Below, piece after piece: positions 8,689 to 18,017 of a DNA stretch of 64,000 bases; the first letter of the stretch is position 1, and each line of letters begins with the position of its first letter. A model generated the notes under the pieces. That model searched no databases. It saw nothing but the letters and a program-made list of their open reading frames with translations, and was not told the DNA's origin. The stretch comes from Agrococcus terreus (GTDB taxonomy: Bacteria > Actinomycetota > Actinomycetes > Actinomycetales > Microbacteriaceae), in assembly GCF_014645235.1 (NCBI RefSeq), contig NZ_BMLM01000001.1, positions 806,001-870,000 of the forward strand, read 5' to 3'. The translations under genes and the position numbers were made by a program.

Positions 8689-9945
8689 GTGCGCCCGGAC
8701 GACGCCGCCTTCCGTGCCGCGTGGCCGAGCGTCGTGCGGCAGCTCGCCGCGCACACCGGCTCCGTCGACGCGGGGGAGGAGCTCGCCGCCGAGGCGGTCG
8801 CCCGCGCTGTGGCGCATCCGGAGCCCATCGACGACCTCGTCGCCTGGTGCACGACCGTCGGCCGGCGCATCCACCTCGACGCCGTGCGGCACGGCGCGGT
8901 CGAGCGCCGCGCGCTGCCGGAGCTCGCGCGGCGCCGCGGCGGGGCGACCGCGGCCGACGCCGAGGGGACGGAGGCGGGCGCCACAATCGACGACCGGCTC
9001 GCGCTCCTCCACGTCGCGTGCGATCCCGCGCTCGGCGCCGGCAGCCGGCTGGTGCTCGCGCTGCGCCTCGTGTGCGGGCTCGACACCGCCCGCATCGCCT
9101 GGCACCTCGGCATCGACCCGCGCGCCGCCTCCGCGCGCCTGACGCGGGCGAAGCGGCAGCTGGCCGAGGCCGCCGGCGCGTTCCGCGTGCCGGGGCCCGA
9201 GGAGCGCGCGGCGCGGATGCCCGACGTGCTCGAGTGCATCGCCGCCGTGCACGCCGTCGGGCAGCGCGACGCGATGCGGCCCGAGGGGCCCGCCGACGAC
9301 CTCGGCCGCAGCGCCCTCACGCTCGCGACCGCGGCGGCGATCGACCGTCCGGGCGATCCGGAGGCCGCGGCGCTGCAGGCGGTCGTGCTGCTCGCGCTCG
9401 CCCGCCGGCCCGGCCGCTTCGACGCCGACGGCGCCGCGCTGCCGCTCGAGGAGGTCGACCGCACCCGGTGGGATCGCCGGCTGGCGCTCGCGGGACTCGA
9501 GCGCGCCGCCCAGACCGCCGGCAGCGGCGGGCGCTTCGCGCTCGAGGCCTCGATCGCGGCGCTCCACGTCGTGGCGCGCCGCGCCGACGGGACCGACTGG
9601 CGCGCGATCGCTGAGCTGCACGAGCGGCTCGTGGCGCTGCGCCCGACGCCGGCCGCGCGGGTCGCCGCCGCGATCGCCCGCGGCCGGGTGGCGCTCGGAT
9701 CCGGCGCGACCGGTCCCGGCGACGGCGCGCGCGACGAGGCCGCGCTCGACGAGGTCGCGGCGGCGCTCGCGGCGCTCGAGCACGACGGGCCGTCCGCCTC
9801 GCGGCGCGACGCGAGCCTCGCGCTCGCGGACCTCGACTGGCAGCGCGGCCGCCGTGCCGAGGCCGCCGCGCGCTACGCGGCGCTCGAGCCGCTCCTGCGG
9901 GCGCCGCTCGCCGCCTTCGTCCGCCGCCGCATCCGCGACGCCTGA
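8689..9945 (+). CDS. ECF42-type RNA polymerase sigma factor
   Basis: A 418-residue sigma-70 family ECF factor with region 2 at the N terminus and region 4 around RLVCGLDTARIAWHLGID. A long C-terminal helical extension of about 220 residues is typical of ECF42 and takes the place of an anti-sigma factor. Its DGPF partner lies immediately upstream. The GTG at 8689 is chosen because it starts just before region 2, and CACGAT ends six bases upstream like the leaderless promoters elsewhere in the window. The residues encoded upstream of it are Pro/Arg-rich and unlike the family. It is convergent with the carboxylase gene, 17 bases apart. Confidence 0.85.
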   Translation: MRPDDAAFRAAWPSVVRQLAAHTGSVDAGEELAAEAVARAVAHPEPIDDLVAWCTTVGRRIHLDAVRHGAVERRALPELARRRGGATAADAEGTEAGATIDDRLALLHVACDPALGAGSRLVLALRLVCGLDTARIAWHLGIDPRAASARLTRAKRQLAEAAGAFRVPGPEERAARMPDVLECIAAVHAVGQRDAMRPEGPADDLGRSALTLATAAAIDRPGDPEAAALQAVVLLALARRPGRFDADGAALPLEEVDRTRWDRRLALAGLERAAQTAGSGGRFALEASIAALHVVARRADGTDWRAIAELHERLVALRPTPAARVAAAIARGRVALGSGATGPGDGARDEAALDEVAAALAALEHDGPSASRRDASLALADLDWQRGRRAEAAARYAALEPLLRAPLAAFVRRRIRDA

Positions 9946-9962
9946 CCCCGCGGGCGCAGCGC

Positions 9963-11726
9963 CTACCCGGCGGCCGGCTCGATCGTGACGAGCGGGTGGC
10001 CCGACGGCACGGTCTGGCCGACGGGCGCGTCGACGAACGTGACGGTGCCGTCGATGGGCGCCTGCAGCGGCTGCTCCATCTTCATCGCCTCGAGCACGAC
10101 GAGCAGGTCGCCGGCGACGACCCGGTCGCCCTCCGCGACGGCCGCCTTCACGACGGTCGCCTGCATCGGCGAGACGATCGCGCCGCTCGCGGCGCCCGAG
10201 ATCGCGGCGCGGGTGCGGCGCGGGGCAGGGCCCTTCGCGTCCTTCGCGTCCGAGAACAGGCGCTTCGGCATCGACACCGCGATGCGCTTGCCGTCGGCCT
10301 CGACGACGACCGTGCGCCGCGCCTCCGGGCCGCCGAGCTCGCCCGGCTCGCCCGCCCACGCGGGGATGTCGTTGTCGAACTCGGTCTCGATCCACGAGGT
10401 GTAGACCTGGAACGGCTCGCCACCCTCGGGCGCGAACGCCGGGTGGTCGACGATGCGGCGGTGGAAGGGGAGCACGGTCGGCAGGCCGTCGACCTCGAAC
10501 TCGGCGAGCGCGCGGCGCGAGCGCTCGAGCGCCTCCTCGCGGGTGCGGCCCGTCACGATGAGCTTCGCGAGCATCGAGTCGAAGTTGCCGCCGATGACGT
10601 CGCCGGCGACGACGCCGGAGTCGACGCGGATGCCGGGTCCCGACGGTGCGCGGTAGATGCGCACGGGGCCGGGCTGCGGCATGAAGCCGGTGCCCGGGTC
10701 CTCGCCGTTGATGCGGAACTCGATGGAGTGGCCTGCTACCCGGGGGTCGTCGTAGCCGAGCGCCTCGCCCTCGGCGATGCGGAACTGCTCGCGCACGAGG
10801 TCGATGCCGGTGACCTCCTCGGAGACCGGGTGCTCGACCTGCAGGCGCGTGTTCACCTCGAGGAACGAGATGGTGCCGTCGGCGCCGATGAGGAACTCGC
10901 AGGTGCCGGCGCCGACGTACTCCGCGGCGCGCAGGATCTCCTTCGAGGCGCGGCGGAGCTCGGCCTCCTGCTCGGGCGTGACGAAGGGCGCGGGCGCCTC
11001 CTCGACGAGCTTCTGGTGGCGGCGCTGCAGCGAGCAGTCGCGGGTGGAGACGACGACGACGTTCCCGTGGGCGTCGGCGAGGCACTGGGTCTCGACGTGG
11101 CGCGGCTTGTCGAGGTACTTCTCGACGAAGCACTCGCCGCGGCCGAAGGCGGCGATCGCCTCGCGGGTCGCGGAGTCGAACTGCTGCGCGACCTCCTCGC
11201 GGGTGCGGGCGACCTTGAGGCCTCGGCCGCCGCCGCCGAACGCCGCCTTGATCGCGACCGGCAGGCCGTGCTGGTCGACGAACTCGAGCACCTCGTCGGC
11301 GCCCTCGACGGGGTTGATCGTGCCGGGCGCGAGGGGCGCGCCGACCGACTCGGCGATGTGGCGGGCCGAGACCTTGTCGCCGAGCTGCTCGATGGCCTCG
11401 GGGCTCGGGCCGATCCAGATGATGCCGGCGCCGATGACGGCGCGGGCGAAGTCGGCGTTCTCGGCGAGGAAGCCGTAGCCGGGGTGCACGGCGTCGGCGC
11501 CCGAGCGGCGGGCGACCGAGAGGATCTTGTCGATGCGCAGGTAGCTCTCTGCGCTCGTGGCGCCGCCCAGCGCATAGGCCTCGTCGGCGAGCTGCACGTG
11601 CTGCGCATCGCGGTCCGGCTCCGCGTACACGGCGACCGAGCCGATGCCCGCATCCTTGGCGGCGCGGATGATGCGGACGGCGATCTCGCCGCGGTTGGCG
11701 ATGAGGACCTTCGTGATGCGGGGCAT
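9963..11726 (-). CDS. Acyl-CoA carboxylase alpha subunit (biotin carboxylase + BCCP)
   Basis: A 587-residue fused subunit that carboxylates its own biotin with ATP and bicarbonate for acetyl-/propionyl-CoA carboxylation. Domains in order: N-terminal biotin-carboxylase fold ([10 protein letters not shown]), ATP-grasp with the glycine-rich loop [11 protein letters not shown], a C-terminal BC region, and a BCCP domain with the biotinyl lysine K549 in EAMKMEQ. It corresponds to AccA3/BccA of actinobacteria and should partner the beta and epsilon subunits at 21.9-23.7 kb; the biotin ligase gene is also near, at 23.8 kb. The ATG at 11726 gives the standard [13 protein letters not shown] start. Confidence 0.95.
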   Translation of the reverse strand: MPRITKVLIANRGEIAVRIIRAAKDAGIGSVAVYAEPDRDAQHVQLADEAYALGGATSAESYLRIDKILSVARRSGADAVHPGYGFLAENADFARAVIGAGIIWIGPSPEAIEQLGDKVSARHIAESVGAPLAPGTINPVEGADEVLEFVDQHGLPVAIKAAFGGGGRGLKVARTREEVAQQFDSATREAIAAFGRGECFVEKYLDKPRHVETQCLADAHGNVVVVSTRDCSLQRRHQKLVEEAPAPFVTPEQEAELRRASKEILRAAEYVGAGTCEFLIGADGTISFLEVNTRLQVEHPVSEEVTGIDLVREQFRIAEGEALGYDDPRVAGHSIEFRINGEDPGTGFMPQPGPVRIYRAPSGPGIRVDSGVVAGDVIGGNFDSMLAKLIVTGRTREEALERSRRALAEFEVDGLPTVLPFHRRIVDHPAFAPEGGEPFQVYTSWIETEFDNDIPAWAGEPGELGGPEARRTVVVEADGKRIAVSMPKRLFSDAKDAKGPAPRRTRAAISGAASGAIVSPMQATVVKAAVAEGDRVVAGDLLVVLEAMKMEQPLQAPIDGTVTFVDAPVGQTVPSGHPLVTIEPAAG

Positions 11727-11897
11727 GGTTCCTCAGCCTAGGCGGCGGAGGGTGCGCCGCTCGGCAATCACCTCCACAGGATCCGCCGGAACGTTGTGGA
11801 GACCTCCAACAGCCGAGCGCCTCCCGCGAGCCCGGAGGTGAGCGGCGCCGGGGGACGCCGCGCGACACGCGGGATTCCGCGCGGCGCCACGAATCCC

Positions 11898-11927
11898 GCT
11901 AGGTGAGTGAGCGCTCACTCACCTAGC
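11898..11927. promoter_or_regulatory. TetR-family operator, 30-base perfect palindrome
   Basis: A perfect 30-base inverted repeat whose core is TGAGTGAGCGCTCACTCA, the classical half-site pattern of TetR-family operators. It overlaps the first bases of the -10 hexamer of the downstream tetR gene and would cover the -35 region, so it very likely mediates autorepression and control of the following ABC exporter genes. Confidence 0.9.
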
Positions 11928-11929
11928 AT
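11924..11929 (+). promoter_or_regulatory. -10 hexamer of a leaderless promoter (tetR)
   Basis: TAGCAT ends seven bases before the GTG at 11937 and overlaps the palindromic operator by four bases. Confidence 0.6.
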
Positions 11930-11936
11930 CGGAGCC

Positions 11937-12530
11937 GTGACCCCCCGCATGAGCTCGGACCAGCGGCGCGAGCAGATCCTCGACGCCGTGCTCGACGTCG
12001 CGCTCGAGCGCGGCCTCGCCGTCACCTCGAAGGAGCTCGCCGCGGCCGCGGGCGTCGCGGAGGGCACGCTCTACAAGGCGTTCGGCGACAAGGAGTCGCT
12101 GCTGCGCGCCCTCGTCGCCCGCGAGGGCCGCCGCGAGGATGCCGCCGGGCAGTGGATCCGCGCGGGCGGGGCCGAGGGCACGAGCCTCGAGGAGCTCGCC
12201 GCGGGCATCGCCGAGCTCGCCATCCTGCAGTACCGCCAGCAGTTCCGGATGCTCCAGATGCTCGGCTCGCTCATGCAGCAGCCGAGCCACGAGGACATCG
12301 CCGAGTTCGACCGCATGCTCGAGCCCTGGATCGACGCGCTCGACGCGCATCGCGACCGCCTCGGCATCGCGACCGCACGGGCCGCCGCGATGCTCCGGAT
12401 GCTCGTCATCGCCGCCTGCCACGACGGCGGCTGGGGCATCCCCATGACGCCCGCCGAGATCGTCCACGTCTTCCTGCACGGCGTCGCCTCGCGCGCCCAC
12501 GCGCCGGCCGCGCCGGCCGTGGCCGCCTGA
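11937..12530 (+). CDS. TetR/AcrR family transcriptional regulator
   Basis: A 197-residue regulator with an N-terminal TetR DNA-binding domain: helix-turn-helix SKELAAAAGVAEGTLYKAF at about residues 30-48. The C-terminal ligand-binding helices are of the type seen in exporter repressors. GTG at 11937 is chosen because the -10 TAGCAT lies seven bases upstream, implying a leaderless mRNA. The GGAG two bases before it is too close to act as a ribosome-binding site. A second in-frame ATG at 11949 is possible. A 65-base gap separates it from a two-gene ABC exporter, its probable target; the likely ligand is a drug or lipid-like exporter substrate. Confidence 0.92.
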   Translation: MTPRMSSDQRREQILDAVLDVALERGLAVTSKELAAAAGVAEGTLYKAFGDKESLLRALVAREGRREDAAGQWIRAGGAEGTSLEELAAGIAELAILQYRQQFRMLQMLGSLMQQPSHEDIAEFDRMLEPWIDALDAHRDRLGIATARAAAMLRMLVIAACHDGGWGIPMTPAEIVHVFLHGVASRAHAPAAPAVAA

Positions 12531-12595
12531 GCCGCCGCCCCGCCCACCCCGCCCGACCCGACCCACCTCCGACCACCCCAGGAGAGGACCCCCCC

Positions 12596-14320
12596 ATGCT
12601 GTGGACGCTCATCGTCCGCTACGTGAAGCCGAGCTGGCTGCTGCTGCTCGGCGTCATCGTCTTCCAGTTCGTGCAGGCGCTGCTGTCGCTCATGCTGCCC
12701 ACGATCAACGCCGACATCATCGACGAGGGCGTCCTCCAGGGCGACACCGGCACCATCTGGCGCCTCGGCGGCGAGATGCTCGGCATGAGCCTCGGCCAGG
12801 TCGTCGCGAACCTGCTCGCGATCCTGCTCGGCGCCCGCCTCGCCATGCGCGCCGGCCGCGACCTGCGCGCCGACGTCTTCGCCCGGGTCGGCGACTTCTC
12901 GGAGCAGGACGTGCAGCGCTTCGGCTCCGCGAGCCTCATCACGCGCACCACGAACGACGTGCAGCAGGTGCAGATGCTCATCCTCATGAGCTGCACCATG
13001 CTGCTCGCGGCGCCGCTGCTCGCGGTCGGCGGCATCGTCATGGCGGTGCGCGCCGACGGCACCCTCTCGTGGCTCATCGCCGTCGTCGTGCCCGTGATGC
13101 TCGGCGTCATGCTGCTCGTCGTGACGCGCCTCGTGCCGATCTTCCGCCTGCTGCAGGACCGCATCGACCGCATCAACCAGGTCATGCGCGAGCAGCTCAC
13201 CGGCATCCGCGTCGTCCGCGCCTTCGTGCAGGAACCCCGCGAGCGGCGACGCTTCGAGGAGGCGAACGACGGCGTCTACGACGCGATGCTGCGCACCGGC
13301 AACCTGTTCGTGCTGCTGTTCCCGCTCGTCATGCTCATCCTCAACGGCTCGTCGGTCGCGGTCATCTGGTTCGGCGGGCAGCTCGTCGACACGGGCGAGC
13401 TGCAGATCGGCACGATGATGGCGTTCCTGCAGTACCTCATGCAGATCCTCTTCGGCGTCATGATGCTCAGCTTCATGACGATGATGATCCCGAGGGCGGC
13501 GGTCTCGGCCCGCCGCATCGGCGAGGTGCTCGGCACGACCCCGTCGATCGAGCGCGGCATCGGCGACCTCGCCCCCGAGCCCGACGGCCGCGTCGTGTTC
13601 GACGACGTCACCTTCGCCTACCCCGGCGCGGACGCTCCGGTGCTCAAGGGCGTCTCGTTCACGGCCGAGCCCGGCGAGACCGTCGCCATCATCGGCTCCA
13701 CCGGCGCCGGCAAGACCACGATCGTCAACCTCCTCGCGCGCCTCTTCGACGTCACGGGAGGCTCGGTGCGCGTGGGCGGCGTCGACGTGCGCGAGTCGGA
13801 GGCCGACGCGCTGTGGGCGCAGATCGGCCTCGTGCCGCAGCGGCCCTACCTGTTCTCCGGCACCGTGGCCTCGAACCTCCGCTACGGCGACCCCGAGGCC
13901 GGCGACGACGCGCTGTGGTCGGCGCTCGAGACCGCGCAGGCCGCGGGCTTCGTGCGCGAGCGCGACGGCGAGCTGGAGTCCGTGATCGCCCAGGGCGGCA
14001 CGAACGTGTCCGGCGGCCAGCGCCAGCGGCTCTCGATCGCCCGCGCGCTCGTGAAGCGCCCGCCGGTGCTCGTCTTCGACGACTCCTTCAGCGCCCTCGA
14101 CCTCACGACCGACGCGCGCCTCCGCGCCGCGCTCGACCGCGACGTCGCCGGCACCACCCGCATCGTCGTCGCGCAGCGCGTCTCGACGATCGTCGACGCA
14201 GACCGGATCGTCGTCCTCGAGGACGGCCGGGTCGTGGGCCTCGGCACCCACGAGGAGCTGCTCGCCACGAACGACACGTACCGCGAGATCGCCGACTCGC
14301 AGATGGCAGTGGAGGCCTGA
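12596..14320 (+). CDS. ABC exporter half-transporter with degenerate ATP site
   Basis: Six-helix permease fused to an ATPase domain (574 aa), a type IV ABC exporter half. Walker A is GSTGAGKTT (367-375) and the signature VSGGQ is intact (471-475). The catalytic Glu after Walker B is Asp496 (VFDDS) and the switch histidine is Gln527 (AQR). Its partner has the opposite pattern, so the pair fits the asymmetric heterodimer class (TM287/288, BmrCD). The start has GGAGAGG eight bases upstream. A single base separates it from the next gene. It is probably a multidrug or lipid exporter under the upstream TetR protein. Confidence 0.92.
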   Translation: MLWTLIVRYVKPSWLLLLGVIVFQFVQALLSLMLPTINADIIDEGVLQGDTGTIWRLGGEMLGMSLGQVVANLLAILLGARLAMRAGRDLRADVFARVGDFSEQDVQRFGSASLITRTTNDVQQVQMLILMSCTMLLAAPLLAVGGIVMAVRADGTLSWLIAVVVPVMLGVMLLVVTRLVPIFRLLQDRIDRINQVMREQLTGIRVVRAFVQEPRERRRFEEANDGVYDAMLRTGNLFVLLFPLVMLILNGSSVAVIWFGGQLVDTGELQIGTMMAFLQYLMQILFGVMMLSFMTMMIPRAAVSARRIGEVLGTTPSIERGIGDLAPEPDGRVVFDDVTFAYPGADAPVLKGVSFTAEPGETVAIIGSTGAGKTTIVNLLARLFDVTGGSVRVGGVDVRESEADALWAQIGLVPQRPYLFSGTVASNLRYGDPEAGDDALWSALETAQAAGFVRERDGELESVIAQGGTNVSGGQRQRLSIARALVKRPPVLVFDDSFSALDLTTDARLRAALDRDVAGTTRIVVAQRVSTIVDADRIVVLEDGRVVGLGTHEELLATNDTYREIADSQMAVEA

Positions 14321-14321
14321 G

Positions 14322-16388
14322 ATGGCGCGCAAGGACCGGGCCCCGCAGGCCCCCGTCGAGGACAGCCGCTCCGAGGCCGAGCGCCTCGAGGACGAGCAGG
14401 CCGAGGCCGCGCGCCTCGGCGCCGGCGACTGGGAGGCGCCTCCCGGCAAGGCGAAGAGCTTCGGCCCGTCGATCAAGCGGATGCTGGGGCTGCTGCGCCC
14501 CTACCGCTGGCTCATGACCGCGGTGCTCGCCGTCGGCGCGGCCGGCGTCGTGCTCTCGGTGATCGGCCCCCGCATCCTCGGCGAGGCGACGAACATCATC
14601 GTGCAGGGCTTCGTGCAGCGGCAGCTGCCGGCCGGCGCCACCCAGGAGCAGGTCGTGGAGGGCCTGCGGCAGTCGGGCCAGGGCGACCTCGCGAACATCG
14701 TCGAGGCGATGCCGGGGCTCCAGCCCGGCGCAGGCATCGACTTCGAGGCGCTCGGCGGCATCCTCGTGGCCGTCATCGCGATCTACGCGCTCGCCTCCCT
14801 GTTCCAGTGGATCCAGGGCTACGTGATCAACGGGATCGTGCAGCGCACCGTCAAGGGCCTGCGCACCGAGGTCGAGGAGAAGGTGCACCGCCTGCCGCTG
14901 TCGTACTACGACCGCATGCCGCGCGGCGAGCTGCTGAGCCGCCTCACGAACGACCTCGACAACGTCGGCCAGACGATGTCGCAGACCATCTCGCAGATCG
15001 TCACGGGCGTGCTCACGATCGTCGGCGTGCTCGTGATGATGTTCACGATCAACCCGTGGCTCGCGCTCATCGCGCTCATCTCGGTGCCGCTCACCGCGGT
15101 CATCGTCGGGCTCGTCATGGGCCGCGCGCAGTCGCTGTTCAAGGAGCAGTGGCGCCGCACGGGCCGCCTCAACGCGATCGTCGAGGAGACGTTCACCGGC
15201 CACGCGCTCGTCAAGGTCTTCGGCCGCGAGCGCGAGGTGCGGGAGCGCTTCCGCGAGGAGAACGAGGCCGTCTTCCAGGCGTCGTTCAAGGCGCAGTTCC
15301 TCTCGGGCCTCGTCTTCCCGCTCATGACCTTCGTCGGCAACATCGGCTACGTGCTCGTCGCGGTCGCGGGCGGCCTCTTCGTCGCCGCGGGCCAGATCCG
15401 CGTCGGCGACGTGCAGGCGTTCATCCAGTACTCGCAGCAGTTCTCGCAGAACCTGGGCCAGATCGGCCAGACCTTCGCGATGGTGCAGTCGGGCGTCGCG
15501 AGCGCCGAGCGCGTCTTCGAGCTGCTCGACGCCGACGAGCAGGGCTCCGACGAGGGCGGCGCGACGCCGACGCCCGGCGCGGGCCGCGTCGCCTTCGAGC
15601 GCGTGCGCTTCTCGTACTCGCCCGTGCGGCCGCTCATCGAGGACCTCTCGCTCGCGGTCGAGCCCGGGCAGACGGTCGCGATCGTCGGCCCGACCGGCGC
15701 CGGCAAGACCACGCTCGTGAACCTCCTCATGCGGTTCTACGAGATCGACGGCGGCCGCATCCTGCTCGACGGCGTCGACACGGCGACCATGACGCGGGAT
15801 GCGCTGCGCAGGCAGACCGGGATGGTGCTGCAGGACACGTGGCTGTTCGGCGGCACGATCCGCGACAACATCGCCTACGGCCGCCCCGACGCGACGGAGG
15901 AGGAGATCCTCGAGGCGGCGCGCGCCACCTACGTCGACCGCTTCGTGCACTCGCTGCCCGACGGCTACGACACGCTCATCGACGAGGACGCCTCCAACCT
16001 GTCGGCGGGCGAGAAGCAGCTGGTCACGATCGCGCGCGCGTTCCTCGCGCGGCCGAGCGTGCTCATCCTCGACGAGGCGACCTCGAGCGTCGACACCCGC
16101 ACGGAGCAGCTGCTGCAGCACGCGATGGCGGCGCTGCGGACCGACCGCACGTCGTTCGTGATCGCGCACCGCCTGTCGACGATCCGCGACGCCGACCTCA
16201 TCCTCGTGATGGAGCAGGGCGCGATCGTCGAGCAGGGCTCGCACGACGAGCTCGTCGCCGCGCGCGGCGCCTACTGGCGCCTGCTCAACGCGCAGTTCGA
16301 GCAGGCCGTGGCCGACCTCGACCTCGAGCCCGAGGACGACGCCGCGACGGGCGCGCCCACGGGCGCGGTGCCGCAGCAGACGACCTGA
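14322..16388 (+). CDS. ABC exporter half-transporter, catalytic partner
   Basis: The 688-residue second half of the exporter. About 60 charged cytosolic residues precede the six membrane helices, and a roughly 40-residue insertion follows the first helix (QLPAGATQEQVVEGL region). The ATPase has a canonical Walker A (GPTGAGKTT), Walker B with catalytic Glu (LILDEATSS) and switch His (AHRLST). Its signature is altered to LSAGEKQ. That places the single competent ATP site between this Walker motif set and the intact signature of the partner. The tail is Glu/Asp-rich. It is the last gene of the tetR-ABC-ABC group. Confidence 0.92.
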   Translation: MARKDRAPQAPVEDSRSEAERLEDEQAEAARLGAGDWEAPPGKAKSFGPSIKRMLGLLRPYRWLMTAVLAVGAAGVVLSVIGPRILGEATNIIVQGFVQRQLPAGATQEQVVEGLRQSGQGDLANIVEAMPGLQPGAGIDFEALGGILVAVIAIYALASLFQWIQGYVINGIVQRTVKGLRTEVEEKVHRLPLSYYDRMPRGELLSRLTNDLDNVGQTMSQTISQIVTGVLTIVGVLVMMFTINPWLALIALISVPLTAVIVGLVMGRAQSLFKEQWRRTGRLNAIVEETFTGHALVKVFGREREVRERFREENEAVFQASFKAQFLSGLVFPLMTFVGNIGYVLVAVAGGLFVAAGQIRVGDVQAFIQYSQQFSQNLGQIGQTFAMVQSGVASAERVFELLDADEQGSDEGGATPTPGAGRVAFERVRFSYSPVRPLIEDLSLAVEPGQTVAIVGPTGAGKTTLVNLLMRFYEIDGGRILLDGVDTATMTRDALRRQTGMVLQDTWLFGGTIRDNIAYGRPDATEEEILEAARATYVDRFVHSLPDGYDTLIDEDASNLSAGEKQLVTIARAFLARPSVLILDEATSSVDTRTEQLLQHAMAALRTDRTSFVIAHRLSTIRDADLILVMEQGAIVEQGSHDELVAARGAYWRLLNAQFEQAVADLDLEPEDDAATGAPTGAVPQQTT

Positions 16389-16398
16389 GCCGGATGCG

Positions 16399-16430
16399 CG
16401 GAGGGCGTGGCCGAGCGGCTCCGCCCTCCG
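16399..16430. terminator. Hairpin between convergent genes
   Basis: CGGAGGGC (16399-16406) pairs with GCCCTCCG (16423-16430) in the 98-base gap between the ABC exporter and the convergent hydrolase-like gene; no T-run. Plausible two-way terminator. Confidence 0.5.
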
Positions 16431-16486
16431 TCGTCTCCGCCCTCGCCGCCACCCGCACATGTGCAGGCAGGGACGCGGAGCGCTCG

Positions 16487-17209
16487 TCAGGCGAGCGCGC
16501 GCCAGTGGTCGTAGTCGTGGATCGCCGTGCCGGCGAACGCGCGGGCGCCGGCCAGCGCCGCCTCGATCGCTGCGAGCTCGCGCTCGAGCACGGCGCGGCC
16601 GTCGTCGGCGAAGGTCTCGGCCGGCGCCTCGGACGGCAGCACATCGACGCCGATGCGGCAGGGCTTCCCCACCCGGGCGACGATCGCGCGCGCTGCCGCG
16701 CTGATCGCGAGCACGTCGGCGGCGCGGTCGCGGTAGGCCATGAGCGCGACGCGGTCGGCGCGCCGGACGATGCGGCCGAACTCGTCCGGGTAGGCGTCGG
16801 CGAGCCAGGGGGAGAGGTCGACCTCGACCGGCAGCGCCGTGCGTCCGGCGACGTCCTTCACGGTGCGCTCGAGGCCCGCGAGCAGCTCGCGCTCGCGGCC
16901 CGCCCAGTCGCGCCGCGTCCACGGCTCGATGTCGAGGTGCACGGCGTCGAACAGGAACGACGCGGTCGCCCGCTGCAGCCAGGTGACCGCATCCGATCCG
17001 GACGTCCACGCGGGGTCGCCGCCGAGCGCGGCGACGCGCACGCCGCGGCCGCGGAGCGCGGCGACGCAGCGGTGCGTCTCGGCGTCGGGGCCGGTCCACG
17101 GCACGCTCACGAACGCCTCGCCGACGCGCTGCGCGTCGACGTGGGCGACGAGGGCCGCCGTGTCGAGCGTCGTGCCTGCCTGCATCCAGATCCACATCGC
17201 GCGCGCCAT
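16487..17209 (-). CDS. Hypothetical protein, glycoside-hydrolase-like TIM barrel
   Basis: I do not recognise a named family with certainty. The 240 residues read as alternating beta strands and helices of a TIM barrel. HLDIEPW at 91-97 (D93, E95) resembles the DxE acid-base motif of GH18-like folds, and GVDVLPSE and AIHDYDHW follow on later strands. There is no signal peptide or membrane segment, so it is cytosolic unless exported otherwise. The ATG at 17209 has a strong GGAGGAG upstream. It follows maf on the same strand, 27 bases apart, so the two are probably cotranscribed. Confidence 0.6.
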   Translation of the reverse strand: MARAMWIWMQAGTTLDTAALVAHVDAQRVGEAFVSVPWTGPDAETHRCVAALRGRGVRVAALGGDPAWTSGSDAVTWLQRATASFLFDAVHLDIEPWTRRDWAGRERELLAGLERTVKDVAGRTALPVEVDLSPWLADAYPDEFGRIVRRADRVALMAYRDRAADVLAISAAARAIVARVGKPCRIGVDVLPSEAPAETFADDGRAVLERELAAIEAALAGARAFAGTAIHDYDHWRALA

Positions 17210-17236
17210 GGGTGCTCCTCCGGTCGGTCCCGCGGA

Positions 17237-17872
17237 TCAGGATTCCGCGAGTGCGGGCCAGGGTACGCCCAGCTCCCGAGCGAGTCGGCGGACGGCCGGG
17301 ATCGACATGCCGATGACCGTCGACGGATCGCCCGAGATCGTGTCGATGAACGCGGCGCCGCGACCGTCGATCGTGAACGCGCCCGCGACCTGCAGCGGCT
17401 CGCCGGTGGCGACGTACGCGTCGATCTCGGCCTCGTCGATGTCGGCCGAGAAGCGCAGCGTCGTCGCCGTCGCGACGTGCGCGGAGTCCTCGATGCGGCC
17501 GCCCTGCACGCGCAGCATCCAGTGCCCCGAGTGCAGGGTCGCCTCGCGGCCGCGCTGCTGCAGCCAGCGCTCCTTGGCGCGCTCGGGCGTGTGGGGCTTG
17601 CCGAGCATCGCGCCGTCGAGCTCGAGCGACGAGTCGCCGCCGAGCACGAGGCCGTCGAAGCCGGTGAGCGGATCCTGGTCGAGCAGCGCCTCGGCCTTCG
17701 CGCGCGCGAGCAGCAGCACGTACGCGTCGGCGGCGAGCGGCCCGTGCTCGGCCTCGTGCGCCTCGACGAGCAGGTCCTCGTCGACGTCCGTCGGCCGCAC
17801 GATCGGCTCGATGCCGGCCTGGCGCAGCAGGGCGAGGCGGGCGGGGGAGGCGGAGGCGAGGATGAGCTGCAC
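17237..17872 (-). CDS. Maf-like nucleotide pyrophosphatase
   Basis: A 211-residue Maf/Ham1-superfamily hydrolase that cleaves non-canonical or methylated NTPs to NMP and PPi. The motifs are LASASPAR at the N terminus, the catalytic-base region VLGGDSS, GKPHTPERAKE, and the C-terminal DPSTVIGMSI block. GTG 17872 is chosen because it puts the first strand VQLILASASPAR at the start and has GAGGAT six bases upstream. An ATG 10 codons earlier is possible. Maf near acyl-CoA carboxylase genes is recurrent in actinobacteria. Confidence 0.9.
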   Translation of the reverse strand: MQLILASASPARLALLRQAGIEPIVRPTDVDEDLLVEAHEAEHGPLAADAYVLLLARAKAEALLDQDPLTGFDGLVLGGDSSLELDGAMLGKPHTPERAKERWLQQRGREATLHSGHWMLRVQGGRIEDSAHVATATTLRFSADIDEAEIDAYVATGEPLQVAGAFTIDGRGAAFIDTISGDPSTVIGMSIPAVRRLARELGVPWPALAES

Positions 17873-17918
17873 GACCCGATCCTCGCATCCGCGGCTCCGC
17901 ACGTCCGGTCACCGCCGC

Positions 17919-17978
17919 TGGACCCGATCCTGCGTCGTGGACCCGAGATCTCGGGTCCACCGCTCAGGATCGGGTCCA
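17919..17978. repeat. Nested palindrome, family A copy 2
   Basis: Outer arms TGGACCCGATCCTG (17919-17932) and its complement (17965-17978) enclose a perfect 22-base palindrome at 17938-17959 built on TGGACCCGAGA. It is the same architecture and outer sequence as the element at 8069-8126. Here it lies between the divergent maf and methyltransferase genes, so it is not simply a terminator. Confidence 0.88.
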
Positions 17979-18017
17979 CGAGCGAGGCGGCGCGCCGCCG
18001 GATGGGAGGATGGGGGC

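Noticed and set aside
14103-17960. A 1285-codon open frame on the minus strand covering the ABC genes
   Set aside because: It is the GC-rich shadow of the two ABC exporter genes and of maf; its translation is Arg/His/Asp-rich with no domain, while the plus-strand genes carry full motif sets. Many similar long antisense frames in the window were dropped for the same reason.
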